A DNA stretch of 64,000 nucleotides from Bolinopsis microptera (lineage: Eukaryota > Ctenophora > Tentaculata > Lobata > Bolinopsidae), in the NCBI RefSeq assembly GCF_026151205.1, contig NC_087079.1, positions 11,646,635 to 11,710,634 of the forward strand, read 5' to 3'. This document shows, piece by piece, positions 26,813 to 37,529 of the stretch. A program made the translations under genes and the position numbers. The notes beneath the pieces are model-generated. The model had not been told where the DNA came from. It did not search any database and saw nothing but the letters and a program-made list of their open reading frames with translations. The number at the start of each line of letters is the position of its first letter. Position 1 is the first letter of the stretch.

Positions 26813-26882
26813 TCTATAAGTGTATTACTAACGCATAACGGCTAATATTGCATGGACCAACAATCAATATTGTATAAATGCT

Positions 26883-28784
26883 CTACCCAATATGTCTACA
26901 CAGATGAGGTTTACTGCATTTCATGGTGTTCTTCATCCTCCACCTCTCATCCAAACTAGTGTCCTCGTAACAGTTACAATCCGCAGCCTCCAAGTGTTGC
27001 AGTTTACCCTCGTAGTCGCAGGAAGGATAGTCAGAAGGGAATGTTGTCGTTGACTGGGTGTATCCTCCCTCGTGTACAATGAAGCCCTGTCCGTCCTCCA
27101 TGTGCTGGTCCAGGTGGCAGTGCAGGAACCACACACCGGGGTTGTCTGTGTTGAACCTGATGGCGATGGCTCCCCCAACTGGGACTATCACGGTGTCTTT
27201 TAGAACTCCTTGTCTTGGTCGTGTACTCAGATCTGTAATATTAGTGGAAAACACTTTCTCCAAATCAGGCAGGTCACATCTGCCATCTGGACAATCCTTT
27301 TTTAGTCTTGTAGCTACCTCCAGTACTTCAAACTTGTGGCCGTGAAGGTGTATCGGGTGAGGGAATGCCGTGACGGAGCGTATGACAAGAGTTACTGATT
27401 TGTTTAGAGGCAGAGTCAGGACATCAGAGTTTGGGTGAAGATCTTTTGCTGGATTGAAAGTGTCTGCAATCATTGCTTTGCGAGGTAGAACGTTTTGTTT
27501 CCAAATTCCGTGGTCTATTGACCATAGGTGACCGTACTGGGGAACAAATTGGAACAGGAAGTCTGCTATATGAGTCTCTGATTCTGGTAGTTGCACTCTT
27601 TTAACAGTCGAGATAAGACTTGTCACCGAATTACAGTCAAACTGTGGCATCTTGAACATATCACAGTTCAAAATCTTGGCTTTGGTCATATCCACCAGCT
27701 CTGTTTCTGGTGAGTCTTCGCGATACAGAATATTGTGGTTGGTGCGGATCCGGAGAACGCCCAAAATCCCCTTCTTCTGTTCAGCAGAAGGAGTCATTGC
27801 ACGAATCCAAACATTCTGGTGGGGTTCAGTTATGTTGAAGTTAATCTGGACATCGTACCTTTCTCCAGTGCTAATCATGATCACATCCGTTTCGTAAGGT
27901 TCCACTGGCCCACCATCTGTTCCTACCACTGTGAGTTTGTGTCCATCAACACTGAAAAAGTAGGAAAATATACCCCCTCCATTGATAATCCTAAACAGAT
28001 ACTTCCCATTCTGAACATCTACTGTAGGTTGAGCATCTCCGTTCAATAGTCCTGATGTCCACCCTATGGCACCACTGTGAAAACCCTCAAGATCTGGGAT
28101 GGGACTTCGGACAAGACCTCCCATAGTTAGAGGGTGATCATAGCCAATGAAATTGGGATATAAATCTTGGAAGAAAAGTGTTCTTTCGTTCCCATCAGTG
28201 CTCCAACTAGCTGGATGTACAATGAGAGGTCCTCGCACAAAGTCGTGCCCAACAGGCACCATGCTGGAGTGTCCATGCCACCAATACGTCCCTGGTTCTT
28301 CATCCACTACAAACTCATAAAGAAAGCTCTCCCCAGGTGCCACAGCACACTGGGTTAGCCCCACCACCCCGTCGTAGTGCTGGACCCCTCTCATCTCAAA
28401 CCCGTGCCAGTGAAGACTTACTCCGTGGTCCAGTAGGTCGTTTGTCAGTAGAACGGACAGCGTTTCTCCTCTTCTCACGTTAATCGCGGGTCCCTGCACC
28501 TTGCCGTTTACAGTGTTTACAATCAAAGTTTTACCTCCGACGACTTGAACGTTACGTTGAATCCTAAATTCGTATCTAGAAGTAGATGAGGTGAAATTTC
28601 CCTCAAACTTGGAGATAAATGTCTGAAAAGCTATCCCACCGCAAATAATCAAGAATATTCCAGCAGCTACCGCACTTATCATTTGTTTCCATGTAAAGTT
28701 GAACTTCATCTTGGTCAAACAAAAAGTGCAGTGGGATCTTATTTTAAGCAACACTGAAACGACCGAATGAAGAATTAACTCCAT
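26883..28784 (-). CDS. Membrane-anchored laccase-like multicopper oxidase
   Basis: Single exon, 633 codons, three cupredoxin-like domains. All copper motifs are present: H125-W-H127-G, W-W-H170-G-H172, H476-P-I-H479-L-H481, and H555-C556-H557-x3-H561. The residue five after the last His, normally the axial Leu, Met or Phe of the type 1 copper, is Gln566. The cytoplasmic start is followed by one hydrophobic segment (about 35-55), so it is probably a type II membrane protein with the oxidase outside; an alternative start is Met26. The family oxidises phenols, catechols or metal ions using oxygen; the substrate here is unknown. No intron interrupts the frame, unlike its neighbours, which could mean retroposition or intron loss. 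Confidence 0.9.
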   Translation of the reverse strand: MELILHSVVSVLLKIRSHCTFCLTKMKFNFTWKQMISAVAAGIFLIICGGIAFQTFISKFEGNFTSSTSRYEFRIQRNVQVVGGKTLIVNTVNGKVQGPAINVRRGETLSVLLTNDLLDHGVSLHWHGFEMRGVQHYDGVVGLTQCAVAPGESFLYEFVVDEEPGTYWWHGHSSMVPVGHDFVRGPLIVHPASWSTDGNERTLFFQDLYPNFIGYDHPLTMGGLVRSPIPDLEGFHSGAIGWTSGLLNGDAQPTVDVQNGKYLFRIINGGGIFSYFFSVDGHKLTVVGTDGGPVEPYETDVIMISTGERYDVQINFNITEPHQNVWIRAMTPSAEQKKGILGVLRIRTNHNILYREDSPETELVDMTKAKILNCDMFKMPQFDCNSVTSLISTVKRVQLPESETHIADFLFQFVPQYGHLWSIDHGIWKQNVLPRKAMIADTFNPAKDLHPNSDVLTLPLNKSVTLVIRSVTAFPHPIHLHGHKFEVLEVATRLKKDCPDGRCDLPDLEKVFSTNITDLSTRPRQGVLKDTVIVPVGGAIAIRFNTDNPGVWFLHCHLDQHMEDGQGFIVHEGGYTQSTTTFPSDYPSCDYEGKLQHLEAADCNCYEDTSLDERWRMKNTMKCSKPHLCRHIG

Positions 28785-29916
28785 TCGAGCAGTTCAAATT
28801 GTTAGAGCATTATAATCTGACAAAATTACAGGACAAAATTACGAGAAGACTATTGTCTTTTTGAAAGATAACATTTTTGCCCGATTATCAAAATTCTTTG
28901 ACAAATCTCGCGTTTAATTGTATTAAACTTTAAGTCTCCCAACTTTACTTCCCCCAGATTGGGACTGTTCATCGGCCGCTAAGCAGGGGTGTAGGAAGAG
29001 GGGGCGGCGGAGCAGGGGTGTATACTATTAATACTACTATGTATACTACTATAATGTATACTACAGCGAGGTTCTTGGTGAGAGCAAACAACAGGCGTTT
29101 CCCGAAGAAGGAAGTCACTAAGAAGGATCTGCTGAAGTTCAGCTGTAAAGTCCCCGCTACACCTCAACAGAACTCCTCTGCGGACACGTGACGGTCAAGT
29201 CGAGCTTCATTTCATTTCATATCACGATCACCATATCATAGCATTTTGGAACATGTTCATGGGAATTAAATTATTTTATTTGCTCTTGTTTCTCTTTCAA
29301 CAAAAGATGTGACGAAGTTAAATTTTTATGATTTTTAAATTTTTATTTTAAGAAAACTCTTGCACATTATTTATTTATTTATTTCTATTATATTGATGTA
29401 TAGTCAAGACGTGAGTGTTAGGGCTCTCATTGACAAATTTATGTTTAATCCTGTTTAATCCTGTTTAATACTATCTCCAAATATGTAATATTCACCGTGA
29501 CGAATCCAATTAAAATTGACGAACAAGGACCAACCCTCGCTTCCTAATCAACATACCGTGCCATGTACTGTGCTTATTGGCATTTTCCTGCTCTACTTAC
29601 ACCACTCTGGATAATTGGTCATTGGCAAGCGATCTGGCGGACCACGTGCTGCTGCTAATACAAAACGTCCAATGTTGTCCGAGCAACATCTGGGGTTGAA
29701 CGGTTTGCATGCCTGTCACGTGGTGCTGATGGACGAGCCTGCTCTTTCTTTGTAGTAGTTTCTCTGAATCTTTTGACGCCCGAGTTTCGTTTGTAGAAAA
29801 TGTTACGCAGTATTATTAGATAGCTGCCACTTTTCGGCGGTCCATATTCTGCAATGGTTTATGGTATGAATACTCCGTAAATAATCTCCCGAAAGCGTCA
29901 CTACAAAAAGAGTTGC

Positions 29917-30100
29917 CAATATTTGCTCTGTATTTGCTCTGTATTTGCTCTGTATTTGCTCTGTATTTGCTCTGTATTTGCTCTGTATTTGCTTTGTATT
30001 TGATCTGTATTTGATCTGTATTTGATCTGTATTTGATCTGTATTTCATCTGTATTTCATCTTTATTTGCTCTATATTTGCTCTGTATTTGCTCTTCAGCA
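29917..30100. repeat. 11-bp minisatellite (GTATTTGCTCT)n
   Basis: About 16 units of GTATTTGCTCT, drifting to GTATTTGATCT and GTATTTCATCT in the second half. Reading through it in reverse gives a spurious KYRSNTDQI-type frame. Confidence 0.9.
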
Positions 30101-30510
30101 GCTGTGCAGTCAGAGTGATGACAAGTATTTTGTCAGTGAAAACTAAGAGGCCGGGACGAACTGATACGGCCTGAATACAATGGAGCTCCACATCACCACT
30201 TACCAGAAACTGATTAGGATTGGCTTATAAATATCACGTGACCAAATGTTCGATCTCTTATTGGGCGAGAAGCGTCAGTGTGTGAACAGTCTCTATATTA
30301 CCACTTTTAAACCTGAGCCTGAGCAGCACAAATACAAATTTGAATTGTCTGCTGTCCGCTAAATTGAGAGAACGTTTGACAATTTCTGTTTCATCAATAA
30401 CGCGTCAAGTTTAGCTGAGGACTGCTAGATGTCAAGTGTACTTGAATTCCGTCTTATCTTAGCTACTCGTAGTTAGTTCTTACTGTTACTCTTAGTTTCT
30501 ATTTTCAGTA

Positions 30511-31584
30511 CCTTACTCGGGAATATTATAGCGGGTTAATTTATGACTGGGAAAATTAATGACCGGGAAAAATATGGCGGACTTTCCCAAAACCCGCCAA
30601 ATTATCCCGGTCATGTATTTACCGGTGGCCGACCTTTCAAGTTTTTTTTTCAGAGGTCAACAAATTTTCAACCGAAATTTCTGTTTTTGTTATTTGTTAA
30701 AGAAGTTATACTTATTTCAATTTACAGTTATTGGTATTACTCAGAAATAGAAAAAAAGACACGTCTATTTAAAGGAAAATAAATCTAAGCAATAATAAGT
30801 CAAATCTTCATTAAAGCGTATTCTCATTTTCATTATCGCTCATGTCCCCGCCATTATCATTATTGATATCCCCCTGAGCTGCTGGCCGTCAAATTCGAAG
30901 TTGTATTGTTGTTCACTTGTCTTAACAAGACTTTCATTTTGTCCGCTAATGGGGCTACTGCTCTGAAGGTCAGCCGGAGCTTAATTTCCTGCACACCGCT
31001 TGGTATTGGGGAACGTCTTGGCTTTGCATCTTCAACTGCTCCAGTAATCAATCCACCGTGGACCATGAAATAGTGGCACAGTTTACTCACTTCTAGCGGG
31101 ATGTGGCCACAAGTTACTTTAACGGGAAAAACTCCCTCTTTCTTTAGTCTACACACTGCACACGAGAAGCGATCAATCTTTAGAGACATAATTATTATAA
31201 TATATATTATATATTATTATTATTTTTGTTTTCTTCTATAACATATAAATTGTTTTCTTCTCTACGATTCACTGATTCATGGGCAAGAGAAGTGAGAATC
31301 ACGGTCCACCCTGAAATCTGATTTCTATAACCAAATTGTGATTTTTATAACGAAATTATGGTAGCAACCGCCAATAAAGTTACAGCCCTCCATCCACTGC
31401 TTCAAAAGTCTTCTCTATCACATATGAGACTTCAGGTAAAATATGATGATCACCACCCCCTTGGAACCCCATAATCTGAGTCGGCGGGTTTTTTTATAAC
31501 TGGTAAAATTTTTGACCGGGAAAAATATGGCGGAAACTTCTAAAACCCACCACTTTATCCCGGTTATAATATTCCCGAGTAAGG
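30511..31584. mobile_element. TA-flanked inverted-repeat element, 1074 bp
   Basis: Perfect 20-bp ends CCTTACTCGGGAATATTATA in inverted orientation, flanked by TA on both sides. Just inside each end is GACCGGGAAAAATATGGCGG in the same orientation (about 30562 and 31515), so each terminus has its own smaller inverted repeat. Its only long frame is a minus-strand ORF at 30860-31189. A Tc1/mariner-like target is inferred from TA. Confidence 0.8.
30860..31189 (-). CDS. Unknown 109-codon ORF inside the TA-flanked element
   Basis: The product starts MSLKIDRFSCAVCRLKKEG and has CAVC and TCGH that might form part of a small zinc site, then a basic C-terminal half and a Ser/Thr/Asn-rich tail. I recognise no family. 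It may be an element-encoded protein, a captured host exon, or chance; the Cys/His spacing is the only argument for it being real. Confidence 0.35.
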   Translation of the reverse strand: MSLKIDRFSCAVCRLKKEGVFPVKVTCGHIPLEVSKLCHYFMVHGGLITGAVEDAKPRRSPIPSGVQEIKLRLTFRAVAPLADKMKVLLRQVNNNTTSNLTASSSGGYQ

Positions 31585-31810
31585 TAGTTAATTTCGATAT
31601 AGTACTCTGGCTATGGCTATGCCGCTTTAAAAGTTGGTTCCTTATATATTCTATACATTATCTTTACTCAATATACTCATGTATTTTTGATACGGCGTTT
31701 ATATCGCTCTATAGTATAGCTACACTCTGCGTCATATCTCGTTATATAGTTTATATATATATTGTATACTTAAAGTTAAAAGTGCGTTTAAAATCATAAT
31801 AATTAAGCAG

Positions 31811-33094
31811 GATCGAATCTTGGACTGTTTAATGAAATGTCTCGGTCATGTAACGGAGCTGTGACGCCCACGTGCAACCTTCGGGGCGAGTGTTGTGAGG
31901 GGATACGAACGTGCAGGGACCACAAATTCCTTTGTGCCACCAACATAACTGACACGTGTGATGGAGGAAGGTGTAAAGCTGACAATAAAACGAGTGTCTG
32001 CTGTCCTGACACAGCTCAGGTTGGTTTTTAGTTAACAAACCATTAACCTCTAAATTGAGTCTTATCTCCCTGAGTCTTATCTCTCTCACGATTGTTATCT
32101 GACATAAAATTATGCTAATAGATTCGTTTGTTTCACTTTGTAACGATTATATTAAAAATCGTGAAAGTGTATATCGCGAGATCAGGCCCTTTTCTATACA
32201 TATCTAAATTCTAAAGTGAAGAATTTGATTGGATAACATTTTATCACAGTGTTGTCTGACACGGGGGAGAACCTCTTGCTGTATAGAAGCAGAAGTGTGG
32301 TGGAAGTGGCCCGCTCTTCTTGCTAGTTCTGCTTTCTTGTTACTTACATTCGCTCTCCTCTACTATACATACAAGTCCACTAGGGTAAGATAGGGTTTAA
32401 AAATACTTTTGATTCAAATTTTCATAAACAACATGTTGGCAAAAACTAAAAATTCGAACAGAACTGAGCACAAGTCTATTTGATTTAGAGATATTTTTCA
32501 CTTCAGTCCTCAAGACGAAACGATCGCCACGTGATACACTTCGATGATATGCCACCAGTTCAACCTCCCCCTTACCATCTTCACCACGGCTATATGGGTG
32601 TTTTGATGAAGGAGTACAGCGTGAGCGAGGCCCCACCTGAGTATATGAGCAGAGAGGGGACTCCCCAAACTCAGCACAACCTTGCAGTCATCATAAGGTA
32701 TAATATGTGACATTTTGATTTTTGCAACGAACAAAATTATCAGTGATATTTGTAGACCGAATGTGCGGGTTGGTAAAGCTGTAAGAAAACTTCCGTACAA
32801 TTCAGGTCAAGTGAAGGAGATGAATCATACGAGATCCAGTATAGCCCACAGCATACCCAGCAAGCAAACTATCAGATTCAAACAGCTATCCTTCGAGGAA
32901 CAGATCCCCTTCAGACAATTATGTCGCTCTCCAACTTATCAGACTCTGATAACTTTACTGTGAGATCTGATTCAGTGCTAGAAGTAGAAGGTTCTGATAA
33001 CTTTACTGTGAGATCTGATACAGTGCTAGAAGGTTCTGATAACTTTATTGTGAGATCTGATGCAGTGCTAGAAGAAAGTTCCGTTAATCACTGA
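31811..33094 (+). CDS. Shisa/WBP1/VOPP1-like single-pass membrane adaptor, 5' partial
   Basis: Exons 31811-32019, 32250-32384, 32507-32697 and 32806-33094 join in one frame (phase 2 leftover at the 5' side; at least 265 codons from Met at 31837). The first two exons encode a Cys-rich ectodomain with CC pairs (GECCEG, SVCCPD, CCLTRG, SCCIEAE). It runs straight into WWKWP and a hydrophobic segment (ALLASSAFLLLTFALLYY) ending in YKSTR. The cytoplasmic tail has two PPxY motifs (PPPY, PPEY), as in Shisa/WBP1/VOPP1 proteins, which bind WW domains such as those of NEDD4 ligases. The last exon carries three near-identical 13-residue repeats, SDNFTVRSDxVLE. The signal-peptide exon upstream was not found. 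Exact subfamily is uncertain. Confidence 0.8.
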
Positions 33095-34055
33095 AACGGT
33101 CCACTCAATTTAGAAGAATTCTTTTTGTTTAAATTCTTAATGATTACTATGATGATAACTACTAACTCACTAACTGTCTGTATTTTTTATTAAATACTTC
33201 TCAAAACTTTACAGAGTACAGCAATTATAACATATGAAATAAGAATCGAATAAACTATACGTCTGTAAAATCTGACGGGAAACCAAACACGGCGAATTGT
33301 GCCCGCAATTAAATGGGCCCGTAATAAAATATGTCGAACGAATTTATGAAACAAAATGTGTAGTGTGACGTAGTGAAGGGTGCAACAGTTCAATTCTTTT
33401 CAGTCGGATCAGCTGCTGCGATTGCCCTATACTATAGTTGTTGGGCCGGGATCGTAGATGTTGCCTTTTTGTGCAGAGGCGTCACAACGGATGTTCCCCA
33501 AGGGTAATCTCTGTGTGATAAACATTGATTGAAGAGATGCACACTGCATGTCAGAGACGTCTAATTGAGGTATATTGGCCGTCAAATCAACAAATACAGC
33601 TGTTAGCGGTAAATTTGTGATTTGTCCCAAGTCCCAGCAAGTATTCAAGGTCTCTGATAACTGTTTCTTGTAGTGAATACAGAATTTTTTTTGTTGGGGA
33701 CTGGCCCGTGGTACCAGCCAATGTTTACTCAAAAAAGTATATATAATATCAATGGTAATAAGAAATTCATCCCCGTGGGGCACATGCATAAATATAAAAT
33801 GTAAAGGAAATCTCAAACTATTCAATTTAGACTCTACCGGTAAAGTATGCAATGAAGGTTTATAGATTAAAGTTTTATTTTCCAATGGTTAATAGGTAAA
33901 GATAAGAAAAGTAAAACAAGACTGAGCACTTCAAATTTGTAGAATCTGTAACTTGATTTGAAATCGCGGCGATAAAAAAGAATGTCCTATGTTGGCAGTG
34001 TAATTGATGAGATATGCGACGTTTATTGAGTGATGCATAAGTGTGTGCATATAAT
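33095..34055. other. 3' region of the LINE and spacer
   Basis: Probably the 3' untranslated part of the LINE on the minus strand. A 152-codon minus-strand frame (33427-33885) directly follows ORF2 but matches no family I know and has no clear domain. An A-rich minus-strand run at about 33184-33194 could mark the element's end; no target duplication was found. Confidence 0.45.
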
Positions 34056-37000
34056 CTAAGATGTAGAGACAAGGTTATTATCGGCATTTTGGTTTATGTT
34101 ACGCTTTGATTTTCTTAGTCCTGTTATACAATATAACATGAAATTAGGCCAATCGTCTTCGATGTTTTCATTTTGCTGATCGATGAGCATAGTTTTTATA
34201 CAAGTTTTGTAAATGTTCAGGTTAAATAGACTAGGCGGGGAAGTTGCTGCAACATTATATCGGTTTATTGCTAATAATGGACCTTTAAAAAATACTGAGT
34301 TGTTGTAAGGGTGTTGACCATACTTTTCTGACCATTGTGTAGTGAGAATAGAATCCAGGTTAGTATTAAATAATGGTGCGCTTTTGGGAATTGTTTTCTT
34401 GAGAGACAATGGTACTAGATGAGGAAAGTTTTTCAATTTATGCATTAAAATGAGTGCGTTCTTTACAATGATACTGTGTACTGTCAATATTTTATGTGAA
34501 TAAAAGCCAGACTTGGTACTTGCTGGGGGGATACCGTCCTTGTACCAGTAATTGACGAAACCAGGTAATACTGCTCGAAGGCCCATTTTCTGTTTTACAA
34601 AAAGCGATTCAATATGAGACTTGGCAGCAAAACCCCATACAAGGCTGCAATAATTAAGGTGTGACTGCACAAAACTTTGATAAATTTGAAGACGTGCTTC
34701 GAGAGGCAGATATTTTTTAAGTTTGTACATGACTCCTATGTATCTGGACATTTTCATTTTCATGGCAGAAATATGATGGGACCAGTTTAGTTTATCATCT
34801 ATTATAACTCCTAAAAAACGGGCTTCTGTTTTTCTCTCAATTGTGACACCAGAAATTGCCACATCACGATAATTAAGATTTCTTTGTCGAGAGAAGATCA
34901 TATAATTTGTTTTCTTAAGGTTGAGAGCTAAACCATTATTATCTACCCATTTAACTAAAGCATCGCTAAGAGTTATTAGTTTATCGTAAACTTCATTAAG
35001 ATTTTCTCCTATCAGGAAGATGTTGGCATCATCTGCGTACATAATGAAATTGGCTATATCTGATATTTGAGGCAGGTCGTTTATGTAGATTATAAAAAGT
35101 AAAGGTCCTAATATTGACCCTTGAGGCACGCCGTATAAAATTTGGTTGGTTGAAGATTTTGACGAGCCAATTGATACAAACTGTTTCCTGTTAGTGAGAT
35201 ATGACTTAAACCAGTTTAAGGCTTGACCCCTTATGCCGTAATGGTCCAGCTTGCGCAAGAGTATGGAATGATCCACAAGGTCGAAAGCTTTGCTGAAATC
35301 GATTAAAAGAAGTAAAGTTACCTGCTTTTTAGACATTGAATTAAGAATGGTGTCTTTTGCGTTGAGAAGAGCATGTTCACAAGACCTACCTGGGCGAAAA
35401 CCGTATTGGTTTTCACATAGTATGCTGTATTTATCTAAAAAACTTATAACTCGGTTATGCATTAGCTTTTCAAATACTTTAGAGAAAGAAGCAAGAAGAG
35501 ATATTGGTCTGTAATTTTTTATGTCAGATTTAGATCCACCTTTGTGAATTGGGACCACCTTCGCTTCTTTCAAAGCCTGTGGAAAGATCCCCTGTTCAAA
35601 AGAACTGTTGACAACGTGGGCTAGTACACTAGTAAAACTGGGACAGCTGTTAGCGATTTTTAGAGGTTCAATTTTAGTGTCTAGTGTGGCTTTATTCTTA
35701 AGCAGGTTTATGACGTCCTGAATTTCTGTGGCAGTGACTGGCTTTAAGTAAATACTACTTGGAGTGGCGTTGCGAAGTGTGCTATGGGTTCCACCAGGAT
35801 CAAAAGTGGTCCTACTACTAATTTCAGACTTAATTTTAGGAGCGATGTTTGAGAAGTAATCATTAAATTTTTCTGCTACAGCTGCCGGAGTGCTGATTGA
35901 GCCGTCTTCGTCAGTCAGTTTAATTGAAGTAGGTTTAGATTTTTTCCTATTAAGAAGACTGTTTATCATTTGCCACTGCTTCTTAGAATTTTCTTTGTTT
36001 TGCTCAAAAAATTTTTTGAAGTGCTTGTTTTTAGCTTTATCGATGTGTTTATTACAAAACTTCTTCAGACGGTCATATTTACTGCGGTTACTATCAGATG
36101 GTTCCTTAACAAAATCATAATATGACTCATTTTTACGTTCTATAGCTTCTTCGAGCCAGGGCAGCATCCATGGTTTCGGATTAACACGTTCATTTTGTCT
36201 TCGTGATTGTCTTTTTGTGGGATAGGCGGACTCGTAAATCTTATTATAAGCCGTATTTAAATTATTGAACTGTTCGTTGGCATCATTGGTATTGTTAAAA
36301 ATTTCTGACCAACTTTCATCTGTAATTAAGTCTCTGAATTTTTGATTGTTGGTGTCGTTAAATCTACGTGTTTCAGTTTGAGATACATTTTGTGAGTTAG
36401 ACGCAGAGCGGTAGCTGCTGGTTGGCGTGTTATCAAGATTTATTGTAGTGACTATTGCTAAGTGATCAGACATATCTGTCGTTAAGACGTTACAGCTTAT
36501 TGTATCCTCAAGATTGTTTGTGTAGATGTGGTCAATAAGCGTGGCACTATGGTCCGTTAGGCGAGTTGGGCGTGATACAATTTGAATAAAACCGTAAGAG
36601 GACGCAATATCTATAATGTTCTGACATGCTTGGTCGCTGCTGTGCTTCAGTAAATCAAGGTTGAAATCTCCATGAAGCGTCATATGTTTACGGGTGTGTC
36701 TCCCTAGGTTGTGCAGCGTATTTTTGAAAATTTCTAGAAACGCTTCAGGTCTCCTAGCGGGAGAACGGTAAACATTGCCAATTATTTTCGTTCTGTTGTA
36801 TCCTTTGCACTGATGGAGCTTGATAAATTGAAATTCGCCACTAGTATTAGTTGGTTCAGGGTTTGGAGTGAAAATATCAATTTTATCATAATCGACTACA
36901 CGTTTGTGTACATAAGTGGCTAGCCCCCCACCTTTTCCAGATGGGCGAATTGGATCCTGGATAAATGGTTCATGAAATCCATCTAAGGTAACGTCGTTTA

Positions 37001-37529
37001 TTCCGTTCGGTAATTTCCCTAAAGTGCAATTAGTTTCGTTAAAACACAATATATCATACTTATCATAAGTCTCAATATCATCACGTAGTTGATCTATATT
37101 CTTAATAAGGGACCTTATGTTCATAGAAAATGTTTTAAGTTGAGAGCAGGTAGATTTTTTCACGTTACGTTGTTGTTTATACTGACAACTTGTTAGGAAA
37201 GATGAAATATTGCTCCAAGTTGAATCTTGATGCTCTTCGTTGGTCATGGCGTCGCCAATAAGATTAAATCGACTATTCTGATCGTACGGATTAAATATGT
37301 CACTATTAAGTTTACTGTAGTCGTCATAGATTTCATAGTAGGTTGCGTGAAATCCAGGAATGATACTTTCACAGCAACTCGTACAGCCTAAATTATCCTT
37401 AAAACATTTGACATGGACATTACTTTGACACCATGAGCATGTGCGAATATTTCTAATAGAGTAACACCAGCCGCTGCAGCTTGAACATTTGATCTTGACT
37501 TTATTTTCAGATGTAACAGTGGGTTCCAT
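34056..37529 (-). CDS. LINE ORF2: PHD-like finger, APE endonuclease, reverse transcriptase
   Basis: 1157 codons, intact. Residues 15-53 form a C4HC3 PHD-like finger (CSSC, CSWC, HVKC, CTSC). The endonuclease spans about 133-362: N137 in SMNIRS, E165 in FNETN, HGDFN at 286-290 and SDHLA at 355-359, all active-site blocks present. RT spans about 640-900: NYRPISLL (672-679), catalytic D744 in IDFSKAFD, QGSILGPLLF (803-812) and YADD at 831-834. The C-terminal third is the usual thumb and tail. Known family function: nick the target and reverse transcribe the element RNA there. The start is the first ATG and gives a complete finger. Confidence 0.93.
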   Translation of the reverse strand: MEPTVTSENKVKIKCSSCSGWCYSIRNIRTCSWCQSNVHVKCFKDNLGCTSCCESIIPGFHATYYEIYDDYSKLNSDIFNPYDQNSRFNLIGDAMTNEEHQDSTWSNISSFLTSCQYKQQRNVKKSTCSQLKTFSMNIRSLIKNIDQLRDDIETYDKYDILCFNETNCTLGKLPNGINDVTLDGFHEPFIQDPIRPSGKGGGLATYVHKRVVDYDKIDIFTPNPEPTNTSGEFQFIKLHQCKGYNRTKIIGNVYRSPARRPEAFLEIFKNTLHNLGRHTRKHMTLHGDFNLDLLKHSSDQACQNIIDIASSYGFIQIVSRPTRLTDHSATLIDHIYTNNLEDTISCNVLTTDMSDHLAIVTTINLDNTPTSSYRSASNSQNVSQTETRRFNDTNNQKFRDLITDESWSEIFNNTNDANEQFNNLNTAYNKIYESAYPTKRQSRRQNERVNPKPWMLPWLEEAIERKNESYYDFVKEPSDSNRSKYDRLKKFCNKHIDKAKNKHFKKFFEQNKENSKKQWQMINSLLNRKKSKPTSIKLTDEDGSISTPAAVAEKFNDYFSNIAPKIKSEISSRTTFDPGGTHSTLRNATPSSIYLKPVTATEIQDVINLLKNKATLDTKIEPLKIANSCPSFTSVLAHVVNSSFEQGIFPQALKEAKVVPIHKGGSKSDIKNYRPISLLASFSKVFEKLMHNRVISFLDKYSILCENQYGFRPGRSCEHALLNAKDTILNSMSKKQVTLLLLIDFSKAFDLVDHSILLRKLDHYGIRGQALNWFKSYLTNRKQFVSIGSSKSSTNQILYGVPQGSILGPLLFIIYINDLPQISDIANFIMYADDANIFLIGENLNEVYDKLITLSDALVKWVDNNGLALNLKKTNYMIFSRQRNLNYRDVAISGVTIERKTEARFLGVIIDDKLNWSHHISAMKMKMSRYIGVMYKLKKYLPLEARLQIYQSFVQSHLNYCSLVWGFAAKSHIESLFVKQKMGLRAVLPGFVNYWYKDGIPPASTKSGFYSHKILTVHSIIVKNALILMHKLKNFPHLVPLSLKKTIPKSAPLFNTNLDSILTTQWSEKYGQHPYNNSVFFKGPLLAINRYNVAATSPPSLFNLNIYKTCIKTMLIDQQNENIEDDWPNFMLYCITGLRKSKRNINQNADNNLVSTS

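Larger units (their letters stand above)
23396..26880. other. Repeat-rich intergenic region
   Basis: No host gene is recognised. Two diverged copies of one interspersed repeat (24295-24375 and 25672-25755) share GTAGGTTTAYAACCTACC and GAACAAATATTTTAC. The first is continuous with a block (24240-24300) found inverted near 3570-3615. Three PAL MITEs and two other hAT-like MITEs, listed separately, are inserted here. Duplicated motifs on both strands near 24560-24620 and 25260-25380 (GCTACTGTGCCGCGCCG) suggest a larger degraded transposon. Confidence 0.6.
28785..31810. other. Intergenic: minisatellite and TIR element
   Basis: Contains the 11-bp minisatellite at about 29917-30100 and the element at 30511-31584. 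A short exon-like frame on the plus strand at 29066-29191 (ends FSCKVPATPQQNSSADT, stop) follows an acceptor-like TACTACAG, but I could not link it to any gene. The signal-peptide exon of the gene starting at 31811 should lie here but was not found. Confidence 0.5.

Noticed and set aside
29066-29191. Exon-like frame ending FSCKVPATPQQNSSADT
   Set aside because: One acceptor-like site and a stop, but no partner exon or family match; left as a note.
33427-33885. 152-codon minus-strand ORF after LINE ORF2
   Set aside because: No recognisable domain; could be 3' untranslated sequence open by chance.
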